Below, piece by piece: positions 1 through 7,702 of a stretch of DNA of 64,000 nt; the stretch's first letter is position 1; each line of letters begins with the position of its first letter. A program made the translations under genes and the position numbers. The DNA comes from Caballeronia sp. LZ062 (GTDB lineage Bacteria; Pseudomonadota; Gammaproteobacteria; Burkholderiales; Burkholderiaceae). The DNA lies in contig NZ_JARTWB010000001.1 of NCBI RefSeq assembly GCF_031450785.1, forward strand, positions 558,001 to 622,000. The letters are read 5' to 3'. The notes under the pieces were generated by a model, which was not told the DNA's origin, did not search any database, and saw nothing but the letters and a program-made list of their open reading frames with translations.

Positions 1-442
1 CGCTAGCCTTGTAGTTGAGAACATCCACTGCGACCGCCCGTTGCTCACGGAGGGCGTTACGGATCTCTGTGACAGTACGCGCATCCGTTTCCGGGCCCTG
101 CAAGAACCGGCAATTGCGTCCGAGCACCTGTTCCTCGGTATATTCGGTCAGATCGAGAAAGGCACGATTCACAAAAACGACCGGGTCGTCCGGCTGATTG
201 GGATCGGTCACGACCATGGGCATCCGCGTCATCTCCACTGCAGCGAAGAAGATGTTGCCCCGGTCGTCCAGCCCCGGGCGAGAGATCTGGCTTGCCTGCC
301 AATGTCTGACTCCAGGATTGCCCAAGGGCGAGTACGCACTGCCTTCGAGTTCGCCGTCTGCCGGACGGCCGATGCTCTGACCATCGCCTTGGTCATCGCT
401 TCGCTTGTTCAGAACTTCGTCCTTGTCGCTGCCCTGTGCCAT
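1..442 (-). CDS. LOV-domain (PAS) blue-light sensor protein, probable histidine kinase, 3' part outside window
   Basis: Reading leftward from an ATG at 442, about 147 residues are visible before the window edge, so the gene is partial. Residues 64-147 form a PAS domain of the LOV class. The photoactive-cysteine motif GRNCRFLQGP is present, with the cysteine near residue 111. In LOV proteins this Cys forms a flavin (FMN) adduct under blue light. The preceding stretch VVFVNRAFLDLTEYTEEQVLG is typical of the fold. The first 60 residues are polar and look disordered. The output domain is not visible: a histidine kinase is commonest in this group, but a GGDEF or STAS output is possible. There is no signal peptide. 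The MFS gene upstream on the same strand ends 42 bp before this start, so co-transcription is possible. Confidence 0.85.
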   Translation of the reverse strand, partial: MAQGSDKDEVLNKRSDDQGDGQSIGRPADGELEGSAYSPLGNPGVRHWQASQISRPGLDDRGNIFFAAVEMTRMPMVVTDPNQPDDPVVFVNRAFLDLTEYTEEQVLGRNCRFLQGPETDARTVTEIRNALREQRAVAVDVLNYKAS

Positions 443-484
443 GTTGATTCGCCAGATTGTGTGTTTAGGCTCTGTCCTTCCGCA

Positions 485-1645
485 TCAACGCACTCGCTCG
501 ACGCGCTGCAACAGCGCAAGCGATATGAGTACGATGACGACTGTGATGGCCGCGAACATCATCGTCGCGTGCGCGATACCCATGCTCTGCACAGCGACGC
601 CGAGTCCTATCACGGGCAGAGAGATTGCCACGTAAAGCACCACGAAGAACGCCGCGGTCACTTCGGCCTTGCGCTCGGCTGGACTGCGATTGGACAACTC
701 GCCCAATGCCGCCCTGAAACTGATTCCCTGCCCGATTCCGCACAGCACGGTCCCCGCGACGAACGCAGTGGACGAGTGCCGCCATGCGCACAGCGCCAGC
801 AAGACCAGGCCGACGACGAGCGCGACGCATCCGACGCGTTGCCGCCACGCTTGCGCTATGCGCTTTTCGACCGCCTGTCCGATCGCCGAGCAGACGAAGA
901 TGAGAAATACGGCGAGGCCGATCAACACACTGCTGTGGTAGTCGAGCACGTTGCGCATCAGTTGAGGCGAGACGGCAGTGAAAAAACCCACGACGACGAA
1001 TCCGGCAAACCCCGACAGCGCCGCGGGCACGAACGCGGCGCGCACCTCACGCGGCAGCGCGATCCGCTGCATGTGCAGCTTCGGGTGTGAGCTCACGCGC
1101 ACGGTCTCAGGCACGCGGAACAGCAACAGTAGAGCAAGCACCAGCAAAGCCATATGCGCGACGTATGAAAGGCGCATCGGCCAGGGCGCGAATTCGACGA
1201 GCGCGCCGCTCAGCACAGGGCCGAGTCCGAGCCCGAGCATGTTCGATGATGTCGCGGCAAGCATCGCTTTAGAACGCGAATCGGCCGGCGTCGATTCGAT
1301 CACCGCGACCGTGGCCGTCGCTGTGAAGATGCCGGCCGAGATGCCCGAGACGAGGCGTCCGACCAGAAGCATGACGAGGCCGTCGGCAAAAAGAAACGTC
1401 AATGCGGACACGGCAGAAGCCGCAAGACCCGCTATCAGCATCCGCTTGCGCCCGAGTTGATCCGACCAGCTTCCCATGGTCAGCAGCGCGCCGAGCACGC
1501 CGGCCGCATACGACGCGAAGATGACCGTGATGGTCGCCGGACCGAAACCGAACGTCTTCTGGTAGTCGTGATAGATCGCCGTGGGCAGTGTCGTGCCCGC
1601 CATGTTGATCATGAACACCAGTGCGAGTGCGAGATAAGCGGGCAT
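485..1645 (-). CDS. MFS transporter (drug/metabolite efflux type)
   Basis: This 386-residue membrane protein has the 12-helix pattern of the major facilitator superfamily. The motif A loop between helices 2 and 3 is present (GSWSDQLGRKRMLIAG, about residues 58-73), and a second helical bundle follows after about residue 190. The length is usual for short MFS efflux proteins. The start is the ATG at 1645, which opens directly into the first hydrophobic helix (LALALVFMINMAG). The substrate cannot be told from sequence. It lies upstream of the LOV protein on the same strand and diverges from the LysE gene. The family call is firm. Confidence 0.85.
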   Translation of the reverse strand: MPAYLALALVFMINMAGTTLPTAIYHDYQKTFGFGPATITVIFASYAAGVLGALLTMGSWSDQLGRKRMLIAGLAASAVSALTFLFADGLVMLLVGRLVSGISAGIFTATATVAVIESTPADSRSKAMLAATSSNMLGLGLGPVLSGALVEFAPWPMRLSYVAHMALLVLALLLLFRVPETVRVSSHPKLHMQRIALPREVRAAFVPAALSGFAGFVVVGFFTAVSPQLMRNVLDYHSSVLIGLAVFLIFVCSAIGQAVEKRIAQAWRQRVGCVALVVGLVLLALCAWRHSSTAFVAGTVLCGIGQGISFRAALGELSNRSPAERKAEVTAAFFVVLYVAISLPVIGLGVAVQSMGIAHATMMFAAITVVIVLISLALLQRVERVR

Positions 1646-2070
1646 GCATACTCAATTGATTCACGAAGATGCGCGTCCTTGAGCACACCTCGTGCACGGA
1701 CGACACGTTCAAGCCGGCGCCAAGGAGCCGATAGGCGCACTGCCCCGGCCACTCGATCCGCGCGTCGAACCGCAGTCGCACGTGCCATGCCAGCCTGTCA
1801 CGAGGCTTGCCTTTCGGCGCGCTGCGCGGCGTGATCGAGGGAACGCACTGCTAGGGTGCGCGTCGGGACTGCTGGTGACTACAGTGGACCGGACACCGAA
1901 TCATCGTTCAGTGACGGTCAGATCTTCCGTTACGGCTTGGCCGGCACCAAAACCATCCGGTCACGCTGCCGCGCGCCGCCCGAACTGGCCCGTATGGATG
2001 GCACGAGATTGTCTCTGTTCCAAGGCGCATAACGTGCGGAACACTCGGTGAATCCGGATGAGACATAAAC
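1646..2070. other. 425-bp intergenic region, divergent promoters expected
   Basis: This gap separates the leftward MFS gene from the rightward LysE gene. Reading frames here are arginine-rich shadows without a ribosome-binding site or family resemblance. No regulator gene, RNA gene or strong hairpin was recognised. It should hold the promoters of both flanking genes, but I could not place them with confidence. Confidence 0.5.
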
Positions 2071-2709
2071 ATGACCCCACAGACCTTCTTCAGCGCAAAC
2101 GTCCTGCTCGCGTGGTCGGCCTACCTCGTCGGAACGGCGAGCCCCGGCCCGAGCAACCTGGCGATCATGTCGATCGCGAGCACATCCGGAAGGCGCGCAG
2201 CGTTGGCGTTCGCAATGGGCGTGACGTCCGGCTCCCTGACGTGGGCCGTGCTTGCCGCGCTGGGGCTTTCCGCGGCGCTCACCGCCTACTCGGGCTTCCT
2301 CACTGCATTGAAGATCGGCGGCGGCGTGTATCTTCTCTGGCTCGCGTCGAAGTCAGCCTGGTCGGCGTGGCGTCCCACGGCGAGCGGCGCTTCAAGGCAT
2401 GTGCCGCAACACAGCGCACGACGGCTCTACGCACGCGGGGCGCTGCTGCACCTCACGAATCCGAAAGCAATTTTCGTGTGGATGTCCGTCGCCGCACTGG
2501 GTTCGTCGCCGGGCAAGCCACCCATGCAGATGCTCACTGTCGTCGCGGGCTGCCTCTGTATCGGAATGAGCGTGTTCAGCGCATACGCGGTGCTGTTTTC
2601 GATGTCAACGCCACGCCGCATCTACGCACGCATGCAACGCCAGTTCAACGTATGCCTCGCGCTCGCGTTTGGCGCCGCGGGAATCCGCCTGCTCACATCG
2701 CGTACGTAG
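2071..2709 (+). CDS. LysE/RhtB family amino-acid exporter
   Basis: This 212-residue inner-membrane protein matches LysE/RhtB translocators in length and motif order. It has the N-terminal motif SPGPSNLAIMSIASTSGRRAA (about residues 25-45), a central LTNPKAIFVWMS motif (about residues 130-141) and about six hydrophobic segments. Family members export amino acids such as lysine, homoserine or threonine by proton exchange. The substrate here is unknown. The gene is apparently monocistronic and converges with the HTH-GAF gene 25 bp away. Confidence 0.87.
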   Translation: MTPQTFFSANVLLAWSAYLVGTASPGPSNLAIMSIASTSGRRAALAFAMGVTSGSLTWAVLAALGLSAALTAYSGFLTALKIGGGVYLLWLASKSAWSAWRPTASGASRHVPQHSARRLYARGALLHLTNPKAIFVWMSVAALGSSPGKPPMQMLTVVAGCLCIGMSVFSAYAVLFSMSTPRRIYARMQRQFNVCLALAFGAAGIRLLTSRT

Positions 2710-2733
2710 ACGTGGCACCCGCGAGCCGCGTGG

Positions 2734-3843
2734 TCACGCGCTCCGGTTCCAGCGATCCGACCGCTTGCGCATGGCGACCGCGATCCTGTCCGACGCAAGC
2801 GCAGCCAGATTGACGAGCCGCCGTTTCTGCGCGGCGTCCATGACGCGCGGCTGCCGGTCGATGCTGCATAGCGCGCCGAGCGCATTGCCTTCTGCATCGC
2901 GCAACGGTGCGCCCGCATAGAAGCGAATGCGCGGCTCGCCCACGACGAGCGGATTGGCAGCGAAGCGCGGATCGGCGGCTGCATCTTCGACCACGAACAC
3001 GTCGTTCTGCATGATCGTGAAGTTGCAGAACGCCCAGGGGCGCGGCGTCTCCTGCGCGTTCAGGCCCCAGCGCGCCTTGAACCATTGACGGTCCAGCGTG
3101 AGCACGGTCATCAGGCTGATCGGCACGCGAAGCGTTTCGGCCGCGAGCTGCACGACTTCGTCGAACTCGGGCTCGGCCGGCGAATCGACGAGCCCGGTGC
3201 GTTCGACCGCCCGCAGCCGCGCCGCTTCGTTGTCCGCAACCGGATAAGGCGACTCGTCGCGATGATCCGAAGGCGTGAGCGCGAGACAGGCAGCAAGCGC
3301 AGCCGCGAAGGACGGCTTGTCGGCGGGCGCGGACAGCAACGTGACGCGCGCCATGGCGCCCACGTCGGCCTCGACTTGCGCGGCGGGCATGTCGGTGACG
3401 ATCAACATGCGCATGTGTGCGAGATCGCGCGATTGCAGCAGCCGCCGGCACATCGACAGGCGCTCCCAGTCGCCACGCGTCAATTCGACCGCGATGACGG
3501 CCGGCATGGCGATGCCCGCGTCGAGCATGGCGTTGAGCGGATCGCTCTGGCCGATGCCGCGCAAGCCCGCAGCGGCCACCGCATCGAGATACGCCGGTAA
3601 CGCGGCCCCCGACGCGACGACGAGCGCGACGGCGCTTTCCGGGTTGGTCGACACGTGACGCCGCTTGCCGAGCTGCTCACGCAGTTGATCGACTGCGCTC
3701 GCGCGCACACGCCGGTGGCCACCCGGCGTTTTCCACGACTCGATTTGTCCCTGCTCGATCCACGTCTGCGCAGTTTTCACCGAAACGCCGAGCAGCGCCG
3801 CAACGTCGCGAGTGGTGAGGATGGGATCGTCTTGCTCTGACAT
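2734..3843 (-). CDS. Excisionase/MerR-type HTH protein with degenerate receiver and GAF domain
   Basis: This soluble 369-residue protein has three parts. Residues 8-55 are a helix-turn-helix of the excisionase/MerR type (LTTRDVAALLGVSVKTAQTWIEQG, then WKTPGGHRRV). Residues 70-185 resemble a response-regulator receiver fold, but the phospho-acceptor aspartate is missing: the expected strand reads AVIAVELTRGDW. Residues 205-360 form a GAF domain (TGLVDSPAEPEFDEVVQLAA, WFKARWGL, YAGAPLRDAEG, GALCSIDRQPR). GAF domains bind small ligands or chromophores, so this is probably a DNA-binding sensor that does not need phosphorylation. The ATG at 3843 has AAGGACCTT just upstream. It diverges from the chemoreceptor gene across an AT-rich gap, so one or both may be its targets; that link is inference. 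Confidence 0.75.
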   Translation of the reverse strand: MSEQDDPILTTRDVAALLGVSVKTAQTWIEQGQIESWKTPGGHRRVRASAVDQLREQLGKRRHVSTNPESAVALVVASGAALPAYLDAVAAAGLRGIGQSDPLNAMLDAGIAMPAVIAVELTRGDWERLSMCRRLLQSRDLAHMRMLIVTDMPAAQVEADVGAMARVTLLSAPADKPSFAAALAACLALTPSDHRDESPYPVADNEAARLRAVERTGLVDSPAEPEFDEVVQLAAETLRVPISLMTVLTLDRQWFKARWGLNAQETPRPWAFCNFTIMQNDVFVVEDAAADPRFAANPLVVGEPRIRFYAGAPLRDAEGNALGALCSIDRQPRVMDAAQKRRLVNLAALASDRIAVAMRKRSDRWNRSA

Positions 3844-4151
3844 AAGGTCCTTGCGATGAGGCGCAAACGATAGCTGCCCTCAGATAACAGCAGAATCGCC
3901 GAAATTGATAGAAATGGAATTATTCGCTTGCGCGATTCGTCAGTTAATTCTACGCTTAATACGCCATTTCGCTGTCTTTAACGGACTTCGGTCGCAATTA
4001 CCATGCGTTTGTGTCGCATATGGTAATTATGGCTTCCAAGCGCCGCTTTGACAAGACCTCGACAATTGGTAAAAACGGGAAATTCCAATAAAACGACGCT
4101 GGCACACAACGCCTGCGGCGCCGAAGACCACGGCGAACACATAAGAACGCT
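3844..4151. other. 308-bp AT-rich divergent intergenic region
   Basis: This region separates the leftward HTH-GAF gene from the rightward chemoreceptor gene and is clearly richer in A and T than its surroundings. It holds the long dyad at 3996-4028 and a second inverted pair ATTGG/CCAAT at 4065-4069 and 4085-4089. No gene was seen. It is probably a two-way promoter region. Confidence 0.55.
3996..4028. repeat. Inverted repeat upstream of the chemoreceptor gene
   Basis: AATTACCAT at 3996-4004 pairs perfectly with ATGGTAATT at 4020-4028. A further GCG/CGC pair lies inside, past a two-base bulge. The dyad sits about 124 bp before the chemoreceptor start and about 150 bp from the divergent HTH-GAF start. 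It could be an operator or a hairpin. The binding protein is unknown. Confidence 0.5.
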
Positions 4152-5732
4152 ATGAACCTCAAAACTTTGTCGGTGAAGGCAAAACTGGCCTTGTCATTCA
4201 CGCTTCTAACGGGCGTCGTCCTGATCGTATCGGCGGTGTCCATCATCGCGCTGGGCGACGCGAACCAGCGTTTCTTCGGCTTTGTCGACGGTATCAACGC
4301 CCGTGCCAGGATGGCCGAGCAGATGCGCCAAGCGGTGGACCGGCGCGCAATCGCGGCGCGCAACATGGCGCTCGTGACTACGCCCGCCGATTTCGATCTG
4401 GAAAAAGCGGCCGAAGCTCAGGCACAGGCGGACGTCTCCGCACATCTGGCGAAGCTCAACGCGATGATCGCGTCGGCGACCGATACGACCGAGCAGGCGC
4501 GCGCGCTCGTCGCCGAGATCAACCGCGTCGAAGCACTGTATGCGCCGGTGGCCCAGGCCATCGTGAATCTCGCGACCGAGCACCGCGAAGAGGAAGCCGT
4601 GCGCAAGATCAACGAAGACTGCCGCCCGTTGCTGGCCGCGCTCGTGAGCGCCACCGACGCCTATTCGAACTATACGCACCAGCGCGCCGAGGCACTCGTG
4701 GCCGATGCTCACGACCACTATTCGACGCAGCGCGACATCCTCGCCGCGATCTGTCTCGCGGCGGTCGCGGCTGCGGTGGCTGCGGGCGTCATCATCACGC
4801 GCGGGCTCACGCGCGCGCTCGGCACGGAACCGGCCGTGCTCAAGGAGATCACGCAGCGCGTGGCGTCGGGCGATCTGAGCCCGGTGGCGATGACGCACGC
4901 CGTGCCCGCAGGCAGCGTGCTCTCCTCGATGGATGCGATGCAAAAGAGCCTCGTCGCGCTGATCGGCGAAGTGCGCACGGCAGCCGATAACATCGCGACA
5001 GGCTCGATGCAGATCGCGTCGGGCAACGCGGACCTTTCGTCGCGCACGGAAGAACAGGCGTCGTCGCTCCAGGAGACGGCGGCCAGCATGGAAGAACTCA
5101 CGTCGACCGTCCGCCAGAACGCCGACAACGCGCAGCAGGCGAGCACGCTCTCGAGTAATGCATCGCACGTCGCGCAGCAGGGCAATGCCGTCGTGACGCG
5201 CGTCGTCGAGACGATGACCGCCATCAGCGAAAGCTCGATGAAGATCGCGGACATTATCGGCATTATCGAAGGCATCGCATTTCAGACCAACATTCTCGCG
5301 CTGAACGCGGCGGTGGAAGCCGCGCGCGCGGGCGAGCAAGGGCGCGGCTTCGCGGTGGTGGCCTCCGAAGTGCGCTCGCTTGCGCAGCGTTCGTCGCATG
5401 CGGCGAAGGAAATCAAGGAGCTGATCGGCGCGTCCGTGGCGAAGGTCGAAGCGGGCTTCGCGATGGCGCAGGACGCGGGCACGACCATGAGCGACGTGAT
5501 GACCGCGGTGCGCCGCGTGTCGGACATCATGGACGAGATCGCGGCGGCGACGGGCGAACAGAGCCGCGGCATCGAACAGGTCAATCAGGCGATCGCGCAG
5601 ATGGACCGCGTTACGCAGCAGAACGCCGCGCTCGTCGAGCAGGCGGCTGCGGCATCGCAGGCGCTCGATCATCAGGGACGGCATCTTTCGCAGACGGTGT
5701 CGCAGTTCCGCATCGAACATGCCGGCGCATGA
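4152..5732 (+). CDS. Methyl-accepting chemotaxis protein (Tar/Tsr-like)
   Basis: This 526-residue chemoreceptor has a first membrane helix at about residues 12-34, a periplasmic four-helix ligand-binding region to about 190, a second helix at about 195-217 ([18 protein letters not shown]), a HAMP linker to about 270 and a long cytoplasmic coiled coil. The conserved signalling tip is intact ([20 protein letters not shown] followed by [24 protein letters not shown]). The methylation-region motif [25 protein letters not shown] is also present. It ends in RIEHAGA, so there is no C-terminal NWETF pentapeptide for direct CheR/CheB docking. The ligand is not predictable. A GGDEF-EAL gene follows after 39 bp and is probably co-transcribed. 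Confidence 0.93.
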   Translation: MNLKTLSVKAKLALSFTLLTGVVLIVSAVSIIALGDANQRFFGFVDGINARARMAEQMRQAVDRRAIAARNMALVTTPADFDLEKAAEAQAQADVSAHLAKLNAMIASATDTTEQARALVAEINRVEALYAPVAQAIVNLATEHREEEAVRKINEDCRPLLAALVSATDAYSNYTHQRAEALVADAHDHYSTQRDILAAICLAAVAAAVAAGVIITRGLTRALGTEPAVLKEITQRVASGDLSPVAMTHAVPAGSVLSSMDAMQKSLVALIGEVRTAADNIATGSMQIASGNADLSSRTEEQASSLQETAASMEELTSTVRQNADNAQQASTLSSNASHVAQQGNAVVTRVVETMTAISESSMKIADIIGIIEGIAFQTNILALNAAVEAARAGEQGRGFAVVASEVRSLAQRSSHAAKEIKELIGASVAKVEAGFAMAQDAGTTMSDVMTAVRRVSDIMDEIAAATGEQSRGIEQVNQAIAQMDRVTQQNAALVEQAAAASQALDHQGRHLSQTVSQFRIEHAGA

Positions 5733-5771
5733 GGCACGCGCGGCACGCGGAAAAGCCACTGAGAGGAAGCC

Positions 5772-7670
5772 GTGCACCATGAGATAAAGACGCCGCCCGG
5801 CGTCGCCACCGCGCAGTTCCGGTCGTTCGCCGCCAAGATTCCACCGTTCTACGCATCGATCGTGGTGACGATGTTGTCGGTGATGTTCGTGTTCGGCCAC
5901 CGCGCGCCGGCGTGGCTCGCGCTCGGCATGCCCGCGCTCTTCATCGTGCTGCTCGTGTGGCGCGGGTGGTGGTGGATCGTGCATCGCCATGACGCAGTGA
6001 CCGATGGAGAAGCGCGCCGCCATCTCGCCCGCGCGACGACCGTGCTGATCGTCAGCGCGCTTTTCGCGATGGGCGTGGACGTGATGCTCTTCAAGTACGC
6101 CGACGTTCACGCGAAGTACTTCATCCTGATGCAGATCGTCGCTTCCACGATGGCGGGCTTCTTTTGCCTCATGCACCTCCGTACTGCGGCGGCGCTCGTC
6201 GCGTTTGCGATGATGCTGCCCTTCCTCGGATTCATGCTCAGCATGGGCGGCCTCGGCGCGACGGCATCGGCGGTCGATATCGCAATCACCGTCGCGCTGA
6301 TGAGCTACGTCATGTTCGGCTATCAGCGCGATTTTGCGAACCTGATTCGTTCGGAGGCCGAAACAGCGGCGTTGAGCAAGGAGAACGTCTGGCTCGCCAA
6401 CCTCGACATGCTCACCGGCTTGCCGAATCGCCGGCAGTTTTTCGAGGAACTGCAATCGTCGATTGCGGATGCAGCAGCGACGAAGCGCAGCGTGGCCGTG
6501 GGCGTCGTCGATCTCGACGGCTTCAAGCCCGTCAACGACACGCATGGGCATCGCGTGGGCGACCACGTGCTCGCCGAGATCGCGCGGCGCATCGGGCGCA
6601 TGACGACGGACGCCGCGTTGCTCGCGCGCGTCGGTGGCGACGAGTTCGCGTTTATCGTCGTGGATGCGGACGAAGCCTCGCTGCGCGCATCGGCAGACGC
6701 GATCATTCAGGCGGTGAGCAGGCCGATCACTGCCGGCAGCCTCGTGACATCGGTCGGATGCTCAATCGGCTTTGCGATGTATCCTCGCGCGGCGGCGACG
6801 GCCGATCTGCTTTATGAACGCGCCGACTATGCGCTGTATCACGCGAAGCGTTCGGGGCGTTCGCGCTCGGTCATGTTTTCGCTCGAGCACGAGCAACTGC
6901 TGAAAGAGCAAGGCGCGGTCGAGCAGGCATTGCGCGGCGCGAACCTTGCCGACGAGTTCTATCCGGTGTTTCAGCCTATCGTCGATGCATCGACGAAACG
7001 CACGCTCGCGATGGAAAGCCTCGCGCGCTGGAATAGCCCCGTGCTCGGCGCGGTGCCGCCGGGCACCTTCATTCCCGTCGCGGAACAGGCCGGCATCATT
7101 GCGGACCTCACGCCCATTCTGCTGAAAAAGTCGCTTGCGGCAGCCGAGCGCTGGCCGGAAGACGTGGATCTTTCGTTCAACGTCTCGCCCTACGATATTG
7201 CGAGCGAAGTGCGCACGCGCAAGCTCATCGAGATCATCAAGGCGAGCCGCGTTTCGCCGCATCGCTTGGCCATCGAACTGACGGAAACCGCGTTGCTGCA
7301 CAGCTTCGCGCAGACGAACGCGAACATGGCGCTGCTTCAGCAAGTCGGCGTGCGCATATCGCTCGACGACTTCGGCACCGGCTATTCGAGTCTGAGCTAT
7401 GTACACGCCCTGCCCTTCAACAAGCTCAAGATCGACAAGAGCTTCATCAGCGATATCGGGGCGAACCCGCGAAGCAGGAACATCGTGCGGTCGCTGATCA
7501 CGCTATGTCATGACCTCGGCGTGACGTGCATCATCGAAGGCGTCGAGACGAAGGACCAGTTGCAGATAGTGCGCGAACTCGGCGGCGCGGCCATTCAGGG
7601 ATATTACTTTTCGAAGCCGATGCCCGCCGCCAGCGTCGATGCGTATCTGCGCAGTTCCGCAGCCGTCTGA
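5772..7670 (+). CDS. Membrane GGDEF-EAL protein (cyclic-di-GMP synthesis/breakdown)
   Basis: This 632-residue protein has about six N-terminal membrane helices (residues 15-185), a GGDEF domain (about 205-370) and an EAL domain (about 385-632). The diguanylate cyclase signature GGDEF is intact at residues 288-292. The product-inhibition site (RxxD) is absent: the aligned stretch is TTDAALLARV, with T and A in place of R and D. In the EAL half the first motif is ESL (Glu 415). The other catalytic elements look intact (FNVSPYDI, ELTETALL, DDFGTGYSSL, LKIDKSFI, EGVET), so phosphodiesterase activity is likely. The start is GTG at 5772, preceded by GAGAGGAAG; the nearby ATG at 5779 is out of frame. 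It lies directly behind the chemoreceptor. Confidence 0.92.
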   Translation: MHHEIKTPPGVATAQFRSFAAKIPPFYASIVVTMLSVMFVFGHRAPAWLALGMPALFIVLLVWRGWWWIVHRHDAVTDGEARRHLARATTVLIVSALFAMGVDVMLFKYADVHAKYFILMQIVASTMAGFFCLMHLRTAAALVAFAMMLPFLGFMLSMGGLGATASAVDIAITVALMSYVMFGYQRDFANLIRSEAETAALSKENVWLANLDMLTGLPNRRQFFEELQSSIADAAATKRSVAVGVVDLDGFKPVNDTHGHRVGDHVLAEIARRIGRMTTDAALLARVGGDEFAFIVVDADEASLRASADAIIQAVSRPITAGSLVTSVGCSIGFAMYPRAAATADLLYERADYALYHAKRSGRSRSVMFSLEHEQLLKEQGAVEQALRGANLADEFYPVFQPIVDASTKRTLAMESLARWNSPVLGAVPPGTFIPVAEQAGIIADLTPILLKKSLAAAERWPEDVDLSFNVSPYDIASEVRTRKLIEIIKASRVSPHRLAIELTETALLHSFAQTNANMALLQQVGVRISLDDFGTGYSSLSYVHALPFNKLKIDKSFISDIGANPRSRNIVRSLITLCHDLGVTCIIEGVETKDQLQIVRELGGAAIQGYYFSKPMPAASVDAYLRSSAAV

Positions 7671-7702
7671 AGCGGCGTCGCCTTCGTTGCGTGCGCGCCG
7701 CT
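7671..7702. terminator. Possible convergent terminator hairpin
   Basis: AGCGGCG at 7671-7677 pairs with CGCCGCT at 7696-7702, with an 18-base loop. It lies between the convergent stop codons of the GGDEF-EAL gene and the adhesin gene. There is no U-tract, so this is a weak call. Confidence 0.35.

Noticed and set aside
4206..6566. 786-residue open frame on the minus strand across the chemoreceptor and GGDEF-EAL genes
   Set aside because: His/Arg/Asp-rich composition with no domain pattern, fully antisense to two clear genes. A GC-rich codon-bias shadow.
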